Shown here piece by piece: positions 17,632-27,100 of a stretch of DNA of 64,000 nucleotides. The stretch comes from JANQGG01 sp964642175 (GTDB lineage Bacteria; Bacteroidota; Chlorobiia; Chlorobiales; Chloroherpetonaceae): assembly GCA_964642175.1 (NCBI GenBank), contig CAZXOK010000001.1, positions 1-64,000 on the forward strand, written 5' to 3'. A model generated the notes under the pieces. The model searched no databases and was not told the DNA's origin. It saw only the letters and a list, made by a program, of their open reading frames with translations. Position 1 is the stretch's first letter. Every line of letters begins with the position of its first letter. The position numbers and the translations under genes were made by a program.

Positions 17632-20061
17632 ATGCCACCAAAAAAAAATGCAGCTTCAGGCAATTCTAAAGTCGGGGGCAAAAAGCTGGTCATAGTTGAG
17701 TCGCCATCGAAAGCCAAAACCATAAATAAGTATCTTGGTAATGATTTTGAGGTTTTTGCTTCTGTGGGACATATCAAGGATTTACCAAAGAAGGAAATCG
17801 GCCTGGATTTTGAGAATCACTACGAGCCACGTTACGAGGTTATCGCCGGCAAGGAAAAGGTGGTTCGGGATATGAAAAAGCTCTCCAAAACTGCCTCGGA
17901 AGTATTAATTGCAACGGACCCCGACAGAGAAGGTGAAGCCATTGCCTGGCACATTTCAAATGAAGTTGAAAAAAATCAGGCCAACATCAGCCGGGTATTG
18001 TTCAATGAAATTACCGCCAAAGCCATTCGGGAAGCCATAGATGAAAAGCGCCAAATAGATTATAACCTGGTTCGCTCACAACAGGCCAGGCAAGCCATGG
18101 ATAAAATTGTGGGTTATCGTATCAGTCCTTTTTTATGGGATACGGTTTTACGAGGTTTATCAGCCGGCAGGGTACAATCTGTGGCACTTCGTCTGATTTG
18201 TGAGCGGGAAGAAGAGATCAACTCGTTTCAACAGAAAGAGTATTGGTCGATACTGGCCGATTTCAAAACCCCATCCCAGGAGCAATTCAGGGCCAAGCTG
18301 CATAAAATCAATTCGAAAGATGTTGTGATTTCTTCGGAGGCCGAAGCCGGAGAGATTGCCAAAAAAATCCAATCCCGGGTATACCGGGTCCAGGAGATCA
18401 AGAAGCGTAAATCAAAGCGAAATCCACCTTCACCATTTACCACATCTTTATTGCAGCAATCGGCTTCTAACCAGTTGGGGTACGGCTCCAAGAAAACCAT
18501 GCGTCTGGCCCAGCAGCTTTACGAGGGGATAGATATCGGCGCAGATGGTGCCGTTGGCCTGATCACTTATATGAGAACAGACTCCAAACGCATCAGCAAC
18601 GATGCCCAGCAGGAAGCCCGAAAGTTTATCGGTATGCAGTATGGTGAAAAGTTCATTCCTGAAAAACCCAGAAATTATAAAACATCCGATAAAGCTCAGG
18701 ATGCTCACGAAGCCATAAGGCCTACTTCGGTATTCAGAACACCAAAAGACCTGGAACATGTACTGACCAAAGAACAGTACAAGTTGTATGACCTCATCTG
18801 GCGCCGGTTTTTGGCTTCTCAAATGAGCGCAGCCGAACTCGAGCAAACCAGTATTGATATTATCGACCATGAAAAAGAATTCTTATTCAGGGCTTCCGGG
18901 CGGGTTGTACTTTTTGAAGGGTTTTTGAAGTTGTTTGGCGATCAGAAGGAACTTGATTATGAAGAACAGAAATCAACCAAAGTGGATACCGATGCCGATT
19001 CGGATACCCCGACAAGCCTTCCAAAGAAGCTTAATGAGAAAGAAGAGCTTTCGCTAAGCGAACTACTGAAAAATCAGCATTTTACCAAGCCACCGGCAAG
19101 ATACTCCGAGGCTAGTTTGGTGAAAGAGCTCGACAATTTTGGCATCGGGCGACCTTCTACCTATGCCTCCATAATTTCTACCTTGCTTGATCGCAGGTAT
19201 GTTGAATTACGTCAAAAAAGGCTTCATCCCAACGAATTGGGCAAGGATGTTTCAAAAATTCTGATCGCCAATTTCCCGGAGCTGTTTAATGTAACATTCA
19301 CGGCAGAAATGGAAACCGATCTGGATAAAGTTGCTTCCGGAGAAGATGAATACGAAACCGTGCTGGATAGTTTTTATTTGCCTCTTGAAAATGCACTGGG
19401 TATTCGTAAAGCCAATCCCATTTTACCCCAAAATGAAAATGCGCAGTTATGTGATAAATGCCATGAAGGGGTTATGGTTGTAAAATGGACAAAATCAGGC
19501 AAGTTTTTAGGTTGCTCCAAGTATCCCAAGTGTAAGAATATTAAAACAATTGAAACCCAGAAAGCCAAACCACAGGAAACCGGGATTAAGTGCCCGAAAT
19601 GCGATTCGGGTCGGTTGGTCTTAAGAGATGGCCGATTTGGAAAGTTTTTAGCTTGTACCAATTACCCGGAATGCAAAGGGCTTTTAAACATCAATAAAAA
19701 AGGATTTATTGAGCCACCCAAAATGCCTCCCCTGGTTACGGGTATTGAGTGCCCTATTTGCAGTGCACCTTTGAATTTAAGGGAAGGTAAACGAGGGTTA
19801 TGGCTGGGATGCTCCAAATTTCCTAAATGTAAAGGTAGAAAATCCTGGGCTGAATTGGAAGATGGCTTAAAAGAGAGCCTGACGGCTGAGTTTGAAAAAC
19901 ACAAAACAGCCCACCCACAGGATGTGATAAAAATGCTGGATGGCTCAAGGCTGAACTATAAACAACCCCTGGAGGATTTGCTGGCCAATGCCACAATTTA
20001 TCTGCCTGATGATCTGGAGAACCAGGAACAATCTATATCCGATGAACTAACCAATCAGTAA
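17632..20061 (+). CDS. topA: DNA topoisomerase I
   Basis: Type IA topoisomerase that relaxes negative supercoils. The Toprim domain comes first (KLVIVESPSKAKTINKYLG at about 18-36, then ATDPDREGEAIAWHI). The active-site Tyr313 lies in GLITYMRTDSKRIS. The FGIGRPSTYASIISTLLDRRYV segment marks domain IV. Three C-terminal zinc ribbons of the CxxC...C.....C type follow: CDKCHEG, CPKCDSG and CPICSAP with partners GCSKYPKC, ACTNYPEC and GCSKFPKC. A C-terminal tail of 80 residues completes the 809-residue protein. Confidence 0.97.
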   Translation: MPPKKNAASGNSKVGGKKLVIVESPSKAKTINKYLGNDFEVFASVGHIKDLPKKEIGLDFENHYEPRYEVIAGKEKVVRDMKKLSKTASEVLIATDPDREGEAIAWHISNEVEKNQANISRVLFNEITAKAIREAIDEKRQIDYNLVRSQQARQAMDKIVGYRISPFLWDTVLRGLSAGRVQSVALRLICEREEEINSFQQKEYWSILADFKTPSQEQFRAKLHKINSKDVVISSEAEAGEIAKKIQSRVYRVQEIKKRKSKRNPPSPFTTSLLQQSASNQLGYGSKKTMRLAQQLYEGIDIGADGAVGLITYMRTDSKRISNDAQQEARKFIGMQYGEKFIPEKPRNYKTSDKAQDAHEAIRPTSVFRTPKDLEHVLTKEQYKLYDLIWRRFLASQMSAAELEQTSIDIIDHEKEFLFRASGRVVLFEGFLKLFGDQKELDYEEQKSTKVDTDADSDTPTSLPKKLNEKEELSLSELLKNQHFTKPPARYSEASLVKELDNFGIGRPSTYASIISTLLDRRYVELRQKRLHPNELGKDVSKILIANFPELFNVTFTAEMETDLDKVASGEDEYETVLDSFYLPLENALGIRKANPILPQNENAQLCDKCHEGVMVVKWTKSGKFLGCSKYPKCKNIKTIETQKAKPQETGIKCPKCDSGRLVLRDGRFGKFLACTNYPECKGLLNINKKGFIEPPKMPPLVTGIECPICSAPLNLREGKRGLWLGCSKFPKCKGRKSWAELEDGLKESLTAEFEKHKTAHPQDVIKMLDGSRLNYKQPLEDLLANATIYLPDDLENQEQSISDELTNQ

Positions 20062-20076
20062 GACGTGATATTGCGA

Positions 20077-20409
20077 TCAGTCTTCTTGCGGTTTAGGTGG
20101 TACAATTCGCTCTTCAATAATTAATTCTTCACCAGGCTCGAGTGATTTGTACATATCATCAATTGTTTTCTTGTCCATATGTTTATCGACTTCACTACCA
20201 ACTTTATTGCCAATAATTCCGCCTACTATTCCTCCAATTACAGCTCCGGGAATAGCACCTACAATTGAACCGACAGGACCGCCAATAAATCCAACTGCTG
20301 CACCTATAATTGAACAACTACCTGAGCCACCTAAAATACCCATACCGGTTACAATCGTCTTACCAAGGTCGTTATTAGGTTTATCCTGCTTTAAAATTTG
20401 ATCCAACAT
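20077..20409 (-). CDS. Glycine-zipper protein of unknown function
   Basis: A 110-residue protein whose middle (about 20-70) is a chain of glycine-spaced small residues such as GAAVGFIGGPVGSIVGAIPG and GGIVGGIIGNKVG, a pattern that packs membrane helices or forms membrane-associated oligomers. There is no clear signal peptide, since the N-terminus is polar (MLDQILKQDKPNN). The C-terminal 35 residues are acidic and end in a proline-rich IVPPKPQED. It is convergent with topA, 15 bases apart. No function can be assigned. Confidence 0.7.
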   Translation of the reverse strand: MLDQILKQDKPNNDLGKTIVTGMGILGGSGSCSIIGAAVGFIGGPVGSIVGAIPGAVIGGIVGGIIGNKVGSEVDKHMDKKTIDDMYKSLEPGEELIIEERIVPPKPQED

Positions 20410-20510
20410 GTCATTTAATTCTTAATAGTTACTTATTACGAATAGTATATACCAGATTCTCTTAAGTCGCAAGTCATTCGTTCTGATGGTCTAAATATAG
20501 TGTAGATACT

Positions 20511-20546
20511 AAAAAATAAAAAAGGCGGGATAACCCGCCTTTTTGT
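20511..20546 (-). terminator. Intrinsic terminator after the outer-membrane protein gene
   Basis: AAAGGCGGG (20521-20529) pairs with CCCGCCTTT (20534-20542), loop ATAA. On the minus strand it is followed by T-rich TTTTTATTTTTT. Confidence 0.88.
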
Positions 20547-20563
20547 TTTGCTGATTTGGCAAG

Positions 20564-23146
20564 TTAGTTGCCAAAGGTCAGTTCGTACTTAATGGATGCT
20601 ATAATATCGGTGGTGCTTTCGATGCCTGATTCAGGTACTTCACCAATAAATAAGAGGTTCAGGTCGCTGGACAGGAACATGTAGGATGTGATGTCGTAAG
20701 TAGCAGCAACACCCAGTACAGTTCGTTTAAAGTCGCCGAAAGTAAGTGCCAGCCGGGCAGAAGGACGCAGTTTCTTGTTCATCAGTGCGTAACCCACACC
20801 CATATCCAGGGAGTAGAAATTCTGTTCAACCTTGCCACTCTTGCCTTCCAGTTTAGCCATGATTGGAGACATGGTAAAGTAGTCGCTTTGAATGTTAGAC
20901 AAGCCGGCATTAACTCTTAACTCACTTGGGAAGGTCATTGATCCATTCAGGGTGATGGAACGACTGGTGAGATCCTGTGGCACCAGGCTGCTGTCGGAAA
21001 CCGTCCATGCGTTGTTTGGGGTTAAATCACGGTCGTCGGTACGGCTGCTGAACGTGGTGGTTAACCCTACAGTAAGAATTTTGTTGCCTGTCAGTGAAAA
21101 GGTTTGTGAGGCATCAAAAGTAAATGTGCTGGTTGAGTTATTAACCTGGGATGGCAGACCACTTATGGTTTCTGATACATTGTTAATAAAATCAACGTAA
21201 GTTGTCGGGTAATCGTTTTTATTGGTTTGGCTGGAGTAATCTACACGCAGGCTTGGCCAGTTCAAACCCGGGAAATACGAAACGCTTCCTTTGATGAATG
21301 TACGGGTAGTTGTACCTGATATGGTTTCTTCAGGGTCGCCCGGGCCTGCTTGAATTGTAATATCACGCTCCTGGAGCAGGTTATCGGTTAGCCGTTCAAA
21401 ATTGGCTGATAAGAACAATCGGTTGTTGAGCAATCTCAAACGGTCGAAAATCCGGAACCCTTTAACATCCGGTTGGTAATAGGCCAGACCATAAGAATTG
21501 TAATTTTGTCCCTGGTTTAAGTACTCAAACCTGAAGAAATTGTTGAACATATTCACATTAGTACCAAAACGGTAAGCTACTGAAGAGAGGTCCAGCGGGT
21601 AAAGCGGTAAGAGGTTCTCGTTTATGGTAATAATGTCGGTTAAACGATCGTAACCGCCCGGGAAGTTATCTTCAATATCCTTGCTGAAGTCCTGATCCAG
21701 TAAAGAATCCAGTGCTTCCGGGGTGATGCTGCCATTGGTAATATCGGTATTGGTCATTGAAAAGGCCACATCTGCAAACAGATCTAAGCGCTGAGGCCAA
21801 AGGGCCAGCTTAAATGAAGACCCTAATGCTAAATTTTCAGAAGGTTCAATACCATAGGCGTTTGGCAGGGAAAACTGATCTTTAGCTTTCAGGAATTGAA
21901 GATCCCATTGAATAATACTGGTATTAACGCCGGCACGTGCTGTAAACACTTCACGCTCAAATGTACCGGAACTCAGAAGCTGGGCGTAAGTTTTATTAAC
22001 ACCCTGTTCATTGATGAGTAAAAAACCGTTGCTTTCCAGTTCAGCTGCAATATTATCGTCCGTAACTACGGAATCGGGTCCGAATGATGGTGTTACTTCC
22101 CGTGCCGTAGTACCCTGAATCACATCTACCCTGAACGGTCCCAGATGAGCATTGACTTCAAAACCGCGGATACGCAGACCATTGGCAATGTAGTAGTTGT
22201 ATTCCGGGAAAATATCGCCTACGCTCGCATCAAGAAATGGCGATGTAGCGCGCAGGAAGAAACGGTTGGAAGCCTGCCGAGAGTCGTCTTCTTCGTTAGT
22301 GACATAGAAATACCCTCTTAAAGCCAGGGATTTATAGCGAAGATCTCCGCTGGCATGCAGGCGGCTGTAGAAAACAGAACTATCGGCAATGGTTTCGTTA
22401 CGAAGTTCTGCCCAGCTTTGTGTGGTATAGCGCAACGGATTAGATTCCAAAGCGCCAATTTGTGTGGCGCTTTTTGAGAAGAAGGATGAACTGACAGAAC
22501 CGATTTTATTACCTTTTTTATCAGAAATTTCAAAAGAGAAAGAATGCGGACCGGGTTCGAGTGGAGAATCCGGCAGATAAGTCATCATATTCTCGCTCAG
22601 GACAACACCGCTTTCCACCTTTTTACCATCAATGCGCAATTCTGCGCTCTTCAGATCGACCTGGTCGCTGATGGTGTAATAAGAGATGGTGATCAGAAGA
22701 TCGTCTTCAAGCACTTCTTCACCCTTGGCCGGTGATATCACAATTAAATCGCCAATAGTCTTTTTAGGCTTAACGGTTACACTAACAGGATTGTCCTGAG
22801 GTGAAACAGCCGGATAGATCGCTTCGGACTTATCGGTGTAAGTTGCCCGAACATAATACTCAATCGATGGGGCAACCACGTCTTTTCCCTGGATGGTTGC
22901 GACAAACTTATTGCCTTGTGGACGGGCTTCTATAACACGATAGGAAGAGGAAAACGGATTTTTAAAGTGCAGCGTGGCTTTAGAAATGCTGTAATTAACA
23001 GGTGTTTGAATTGTAACAGTTAAAGGCTGGCCTTCTGTTGCCGAGCCATGTTTTACATCAACCTGTTTTTCCTGCTGGGCCAGGGCATCCTGGGCCAACC
23101 AGGGGACAAGCACTAAAAGTGCGAGTAGTATGATGGGCTTTTTCAT
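20564..23146 (-). CDS. Large secreted protein with Ig-like repeats and a predicted outer-membrane barrel
   Basis: An 860-residue envelope protein. Residues 1-24 form a signal peptide (MKKPIILLALLVLVPWLAQDALA). About 28-130 and 135-225 look like two Ig-like beta-sandwich domains. From about 235 to the end, alternating hydrophobic and polar strands with many aromatic residues (FFRFEYLNQGQNY, SVSYFPGLNWPSLRVDY, ITLNGSMTFPSELRVNAGL) suggest an outer-membrane beta barrel ending in IKYELTFGN. I do not recognise a named family. The TPR gene lies 41 bases upstream in the same direction and could be cotranscribed. Confidence 0.8.
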   Translation of the reverse strand: MKKPIILLALLVLVPWLAQDALAQQEKQVDVKHGSATEGQPLTVTIQTPVNYSISKATLHFKNPFSSSYRVIEARPQGNKFVATIQGKDVVAPSIEYYVRATYTDKSEAIYPAVSPQDNPVSVTVKPKKTIGDLIVISPAKGEEVLEDDLLITISYYTISDQVDLKSAELRIDGKKVESGVVLSENMMTYLPDSPLEPGPHSFSFEISDKKGNKIGSVSSSFFSKSATQIGALESNPLRYTTQSWAELRNETIADSSVFYSRLHASGDLRYKSLALRGYFYVTNEEDDSRQASNRFFLRATSPFLDASVGDIFPEYNYYIANGLRIRGFEVNAHLGPFRVDVIQGTTAREVTPSFGPDSVVTDDNIAAELESNGFLLINEQGVNKTYAQLLSSGTFEREVFTARAGVNTSIIQWDLQFLKAKDQFSLPNAYGIEPSENLALGSSFKLALWPQRLDLFADVAFSMTNTDITNGSITPEALDSLLDQDFSKDIEDNFPGGYDRLTDIITINENLLPLYPLDLSSVAYRFGTNVNMFNNFFRFEYLNQGQNYNSYGLAYYQPDVKGFRIFDRLRLLNNRLFLSANFERLTDNLLQERDITIQAGPGDPEETISGTTTRTFIKGSVSYFPGLNWPSLRVDYSSQTNKNDYPTTYVDFINNVSETISGLPSQVNNSTSTFTFDASQTFSLTGNKILTVGLTTTFSSRTDDRDLTPNNAWTVSDSSLVPQDLTSRSITLNGSMTFPSELRVNAGLSNIQSDYFTMSPIMAKLEGKSGKVEQNFYSLDMGVGYALMNKKLRPSARLALTFGDFKRTVLGVAATYDITSYMFLSSDLNLLFIGEVPESGIESTTDIIASIKYELTFGN

Positions 23147-23187
23147 AATGATTATCTTTTTAAGTTATGAAAATGGATTGAACCGGT

Positions 23188-23514
23188 TTAGGTCAATAAA
23201 GCCAGTGCTTCCCGCAGTTCCTGGTTGGTGTGCGAGTCGCCTTTTGAATCGGTAAGTGTTATGCCTTTTTCATAGATTGATTTGGCCTTTTCTTTTTCCC
23301 CGATGCTTACATATGCTTTTGCAAGCTGATAATATGTGGCAATATACTCTTCATCATTTTTTAGAATGGTCTCCAGTTCCGTAATGGCTTCTCTAAGCTC
23401 ATTGCCATTAAGGAATTCCAAAGCCAGGGCGTACCGGGTAAAGGAATTGTTTGGGTCTTTTTCCAGAAATGTTTGTAAAGTTGTGATGCGTTTTTGTCGT
23501 AAGTCCTCACTCAT
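23188..23514 (-). CDS. Small tetratricopeptide-repeat protein
   Basis: A 108-residue protein made of about two and a half TPR units: NNSFTRYALALEFLNGNELREAI at about 22-44, and ATYYQLAKAYVSIGEKEKAKSIYEKGI at about 59-85, written with the usual W/L..A..Y..G pattern. It has no signal peptide, so it is probably cytoplasmic. Its partner is unknown. It sits between the HIT gene and the outer-membrane protein gene on the minus strand. Confidence 0.8.
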   Translation of the reverse strand: MSEDLRQKRITTLQTFLEKDPNNSFTRYALALEFLNGNELREAITELETILKNDEEYIATYYQLAKAYVSIGEKEKAKSIYEKGITLTDSKGDSHTNQELREALALLT

Positions 23515-23652
23515 GAGCTGTTAAGGTATTGGTTTTGCTGAGCGTTCATTATGAATGATACCCCGGTCTGAAAGAACTGGTATTTCGGATCAGAGAAAAT
23601 TATGGATAAATATAAAGAAATCTCCGCTTAAACGTCTGAGCGAAAACGTAAT

Positions 23653-24024
23653 TTAATGTGGTCTGGATTCACCCGGAAATGGCGGCCAGGCCATTTTTTG
23701 TCCCGCAAGTAAATGGAGATGAATATGAAACACACTTTGCATGGCATCAGGACCGCAATTAATAACAAGTCTGTAGCCAGAAGGAGCAATCTGCATATCT
23801 TTGGCTATCTGTTTGGCGGCAAGTGTCAGGTTGCCCATAATTTGGGCATCTTCGGGCGCAAGGTCGTTTATTGTGGCGATATGTTTCTTGGGTATGATAA
23901 GGATATGAATGGGTGTTATCGGATTAATATCATGAAATGCAAAGACATCCTCGGTTTCATACACCTTTTTTGACGGTATCTCGGAATTGGCAATTTTGCA
24001 AAAAATACAAGACGAGTCTTGCAT
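23653..24024 (-). CDS. HIT-family nucleotide hydrolase (HINT-like)
   Basis: Histidine-triad hydrolase that cleaves nucleoside phosphoramidates or related adenylates. The Zn-type start SCIFCKIANSEIPSKKVYE is followed by HILIIPKKHIATIND and the triad FHIHLHLLAGQ near the C-terminus. Length of 123 residues is right. An in-frame ATG 72 bases upstream adds 24 residues not found in HINT proteins, so I place the start at 24024. Confidence 0.92.
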   Translation of the reverse strand: MQDSSCIFCKIANSEIPSKKVYETEDVFAFHDINPITPIHILIIPKKHIATINDLAPEDAQIMGNLTLAAKQIAKDMQIAPSGYRLVINCGPDAMQSVFHIHLHLLAGQKMAWPPFPGESRPH

Positions 24025-24193
24025 AGCGCCCCCTGGGTTTATGATTGAATGGATTGATTTGTAAAGCAGAGCAATAATCCATTGAGCTTGACTCAATTTG
24101 TCAAAATTCCTTTTTTAGTACAAAGTTTTTAAATTGTTTTTTAAAATTTTCTGATTAACCCGATAAAGCTCATTTTAATTAAAGGCCTTTTTC

Positions 24194-27100
24194 ATGACCA
24201 AATTACCATCGAATACAGAAAAAGAGCAATCTGAAGAGCAAAGTATTACAACAACAGGTTTAACACATATTATCGGTATCGGTGCTTCTGCGGGAGGCCT
24301 GGATCCCCTGGAACGCTTTTTTGATCATATGCCAATTTCCTCCAAGATGGCATTTGTTGTGATCCAGCACCTCTCAGCCGACTTTAAAAGCTTAATGGAT
24401 GAACTCTTGGCCAGGCATACAGGTATGCCCATTCATAGGGTAACTGATGGAATGGAAGTTGAAGCAGGCAATATCTATTTGATCCCCCCAAAAAAAGATA
24501 TGGTGATCCAGAATGGCCGGTTGCGATTAACCGATAAAGAGCAGGGCCAGCCCTTAAATCTGCCAATTGATACGTTTTTCCGTTCGTTAGCTCAAGATGC
24601 GGGTAAGCGTGCAGTGGCTATTGTTATGTCAGGTACAGGTTCGGATGGATCGCATAGTTTAATAGATTTTCATAATGCCGGTGGGCTTATTATTGTGCAA
24701 AGTCCGGAATCGTCCGGATTTGACGGGATGCCCAGAAGCGCCATTGAGACCGGACTGGTTGATATTATTACCGAACCGGAATTAATGCCTGAAGTTTTAA
24801 GAGATCACCAGGAGCAATCGCTCAAGGGAGCTGATATCACACGCATGATGAAATACGAAACCGGTCCGACCGGTAAGTTTGCCGATATTTTTAAGCTTCT
24901 CAAAACCAGCTACAAGATAGATTTCGGTTATTACAAACCCACAACGATCGACCGGCGTATTGAGCGGCGCATGAACATCCTTCGGTTCGACTCCATTGAA
25001 GCCTACGCAAAGCGCCTGTCCCAGGATGAAGAAGAGCTAAATGCGTTGTATAAAGATCTCCTGATCGGGGTAACCAAGTTTTTCCGCGATCCTAAAGCCT
25101 TTGAAATTCTCTCTGATGAAGTGATCCCAAGTATCATTAAAAAAGCTCAAAAAGAAAACCAGGAAGAAGTACGGGTATGGATATGCGGATGTGCCACAGG
25201 TGAAGAAGCCTATTCATTGGCTATCATATTTAAAGAAGTGGCCAATAAGCTAAACAGCCATGTTAAGATCAAAATCTTTGCCAGTGATGTTCACCGCGGT
25301 TCGCTCGATATTGCCAGTGATGGGATCTATTCCGAAGAGGAACTTGAAAAACTTCCTTTAGAATTAAGGGAAAAATACTTTCATCGCGAAAACAACAATT
25401 ATAAAACCAGCAATCTGATCCGTCAGATGATAGTATTCTCTGAACAGAATGTTCTGACCGATCCGCCATTCATTAAAATTGACCTGGTTTCGTGCCGTAA
25501 TCTTTTAATCTATTTTCAGACCCTTGCCCAACGTAAAGCCCTGGCCATGTTTCATTTTGCTTTAAAACATAAGGGGTATTTGTTTTTAGGGGCCAGTGAA
25601 AACCTGGGATTGATTGAAGATGAATTTGATCCCATAGATCGCACACTGAACATTTATCAGAAAAAGCGCGATGTACATCTGCCGGCAGATATGCGTTTTA
25701 CAGTGGGTTACTCCAATAAAAAAGCCGGAATGCCTGTCCATCCAACGCTTCAAAATAACACAGCCGATATAACTATGCTCCTCGCTTATGATGCGCTACT
25801 GGAGCGTTATATGCCACCGGGATTGCTTATCAGTGAAAACAGGGCGTTGCTTCATACGTTTGGTGATGCCGGTCGTTTCTTTAAAACAATATCCGGGCGT
25901 TTATGTTCTGATATCTTAAATTTGGTGGGAGGCGATCTACGTATTGCACTTACCTCTGCTTTACAAAGAAGTTCAAAAGATAATGTTAGCGTAAAATATA
26001 AAGCCATTCAAGTCCAGACGGCTGCAGGCATAGAACGGATAAATCTTGAAGTAGAGCCCTTGCAGGTGCGCGGTGGGGTACAAAACTACTTTCTGATCGT
26101 GTTTAATCCCTGCCAGGCGGGTTCTGATAAAACCTTACCACTTGAAAATGGCGAGAACCCGGCAGAATCATTTAATGTCAGCGAGGTATCTAAAGACAGG
26201 ATTGCATACCTGGAGCAGGAACTTGTTTATACCAAGGAGCATTTGCAAACCACGGTGGAAGAATTGGAAACCAGCAATGAAGAATTGCAAAGCACCAACG
26301 AAGAGCTGCATTCGGTGAATGAAGAACTTTATACAGTAAATGCTGAGTACGAGAGAAAAAATAACGAGCTCGAGCAACTGGCCGATGATATGGAAAACCT
26401 GCTACGCTCCACCGAACTCGGTACCGTTTTTGTGGATGCCAACCTTCGAATCAGAAAATTTACCCCAGCCATAGCCGGCCTCTTTAATCTGCTGCCCCAG
26501 GATATCGGACGGCCAATAGATCATATCGCCTTCAATATCCAGGGCAACAATACCATGCTGGCTGATATTAAAGCAGTTATTGATACCGGAGAGCCTAATG
26601 AGAAGGAAATACAGAACTTGGAAGGTGTCCGGATGCTGCAACGCATTCTGCCTTACCGAAACTCAGCCAATATTGTTCAGGGCGCTGTACTTACATTTGT
26701 TGATATAAATCGTCTAAAAAAAGCAGAAGAAAAGCTCCTGGCGATTAACCAGGATCTGGAAAAAGCCATTCAGGAACGCGCCCGGCAGGTTGTTGAAAGT
26801 GACCGGTTAAAATCTTTTGTAATTGATGCAACCGGTGTTGCTGTAAAAGATTGGAATATTGATGACGACACAACCATGTGGAGTGGTAAAATGCTGGAAA
26901 CATTCGGCTATCCAAATGGTAAGATTGGACAATCAAAGATGTGGTGGTCGAACAAGATCGGGCCGAACGACTGGGAGCGTGTTACCGAATCGCTCGAGTA
27001 TCATATCAACAATGAATCAGGAATCTGGCGCGAAGAATATCATTTCTACAAAGCCGATGGTACCCTGGCCTATGTTATTGACTGGGGTATGCCCGTTAAG

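Noticed and set aside
23653..24096. Longer HIT protein from the ATG at 24096
   Set aside because: The 24 extra residues are unlike HINT proteins; the ATG at 24024 starts the normal domain.
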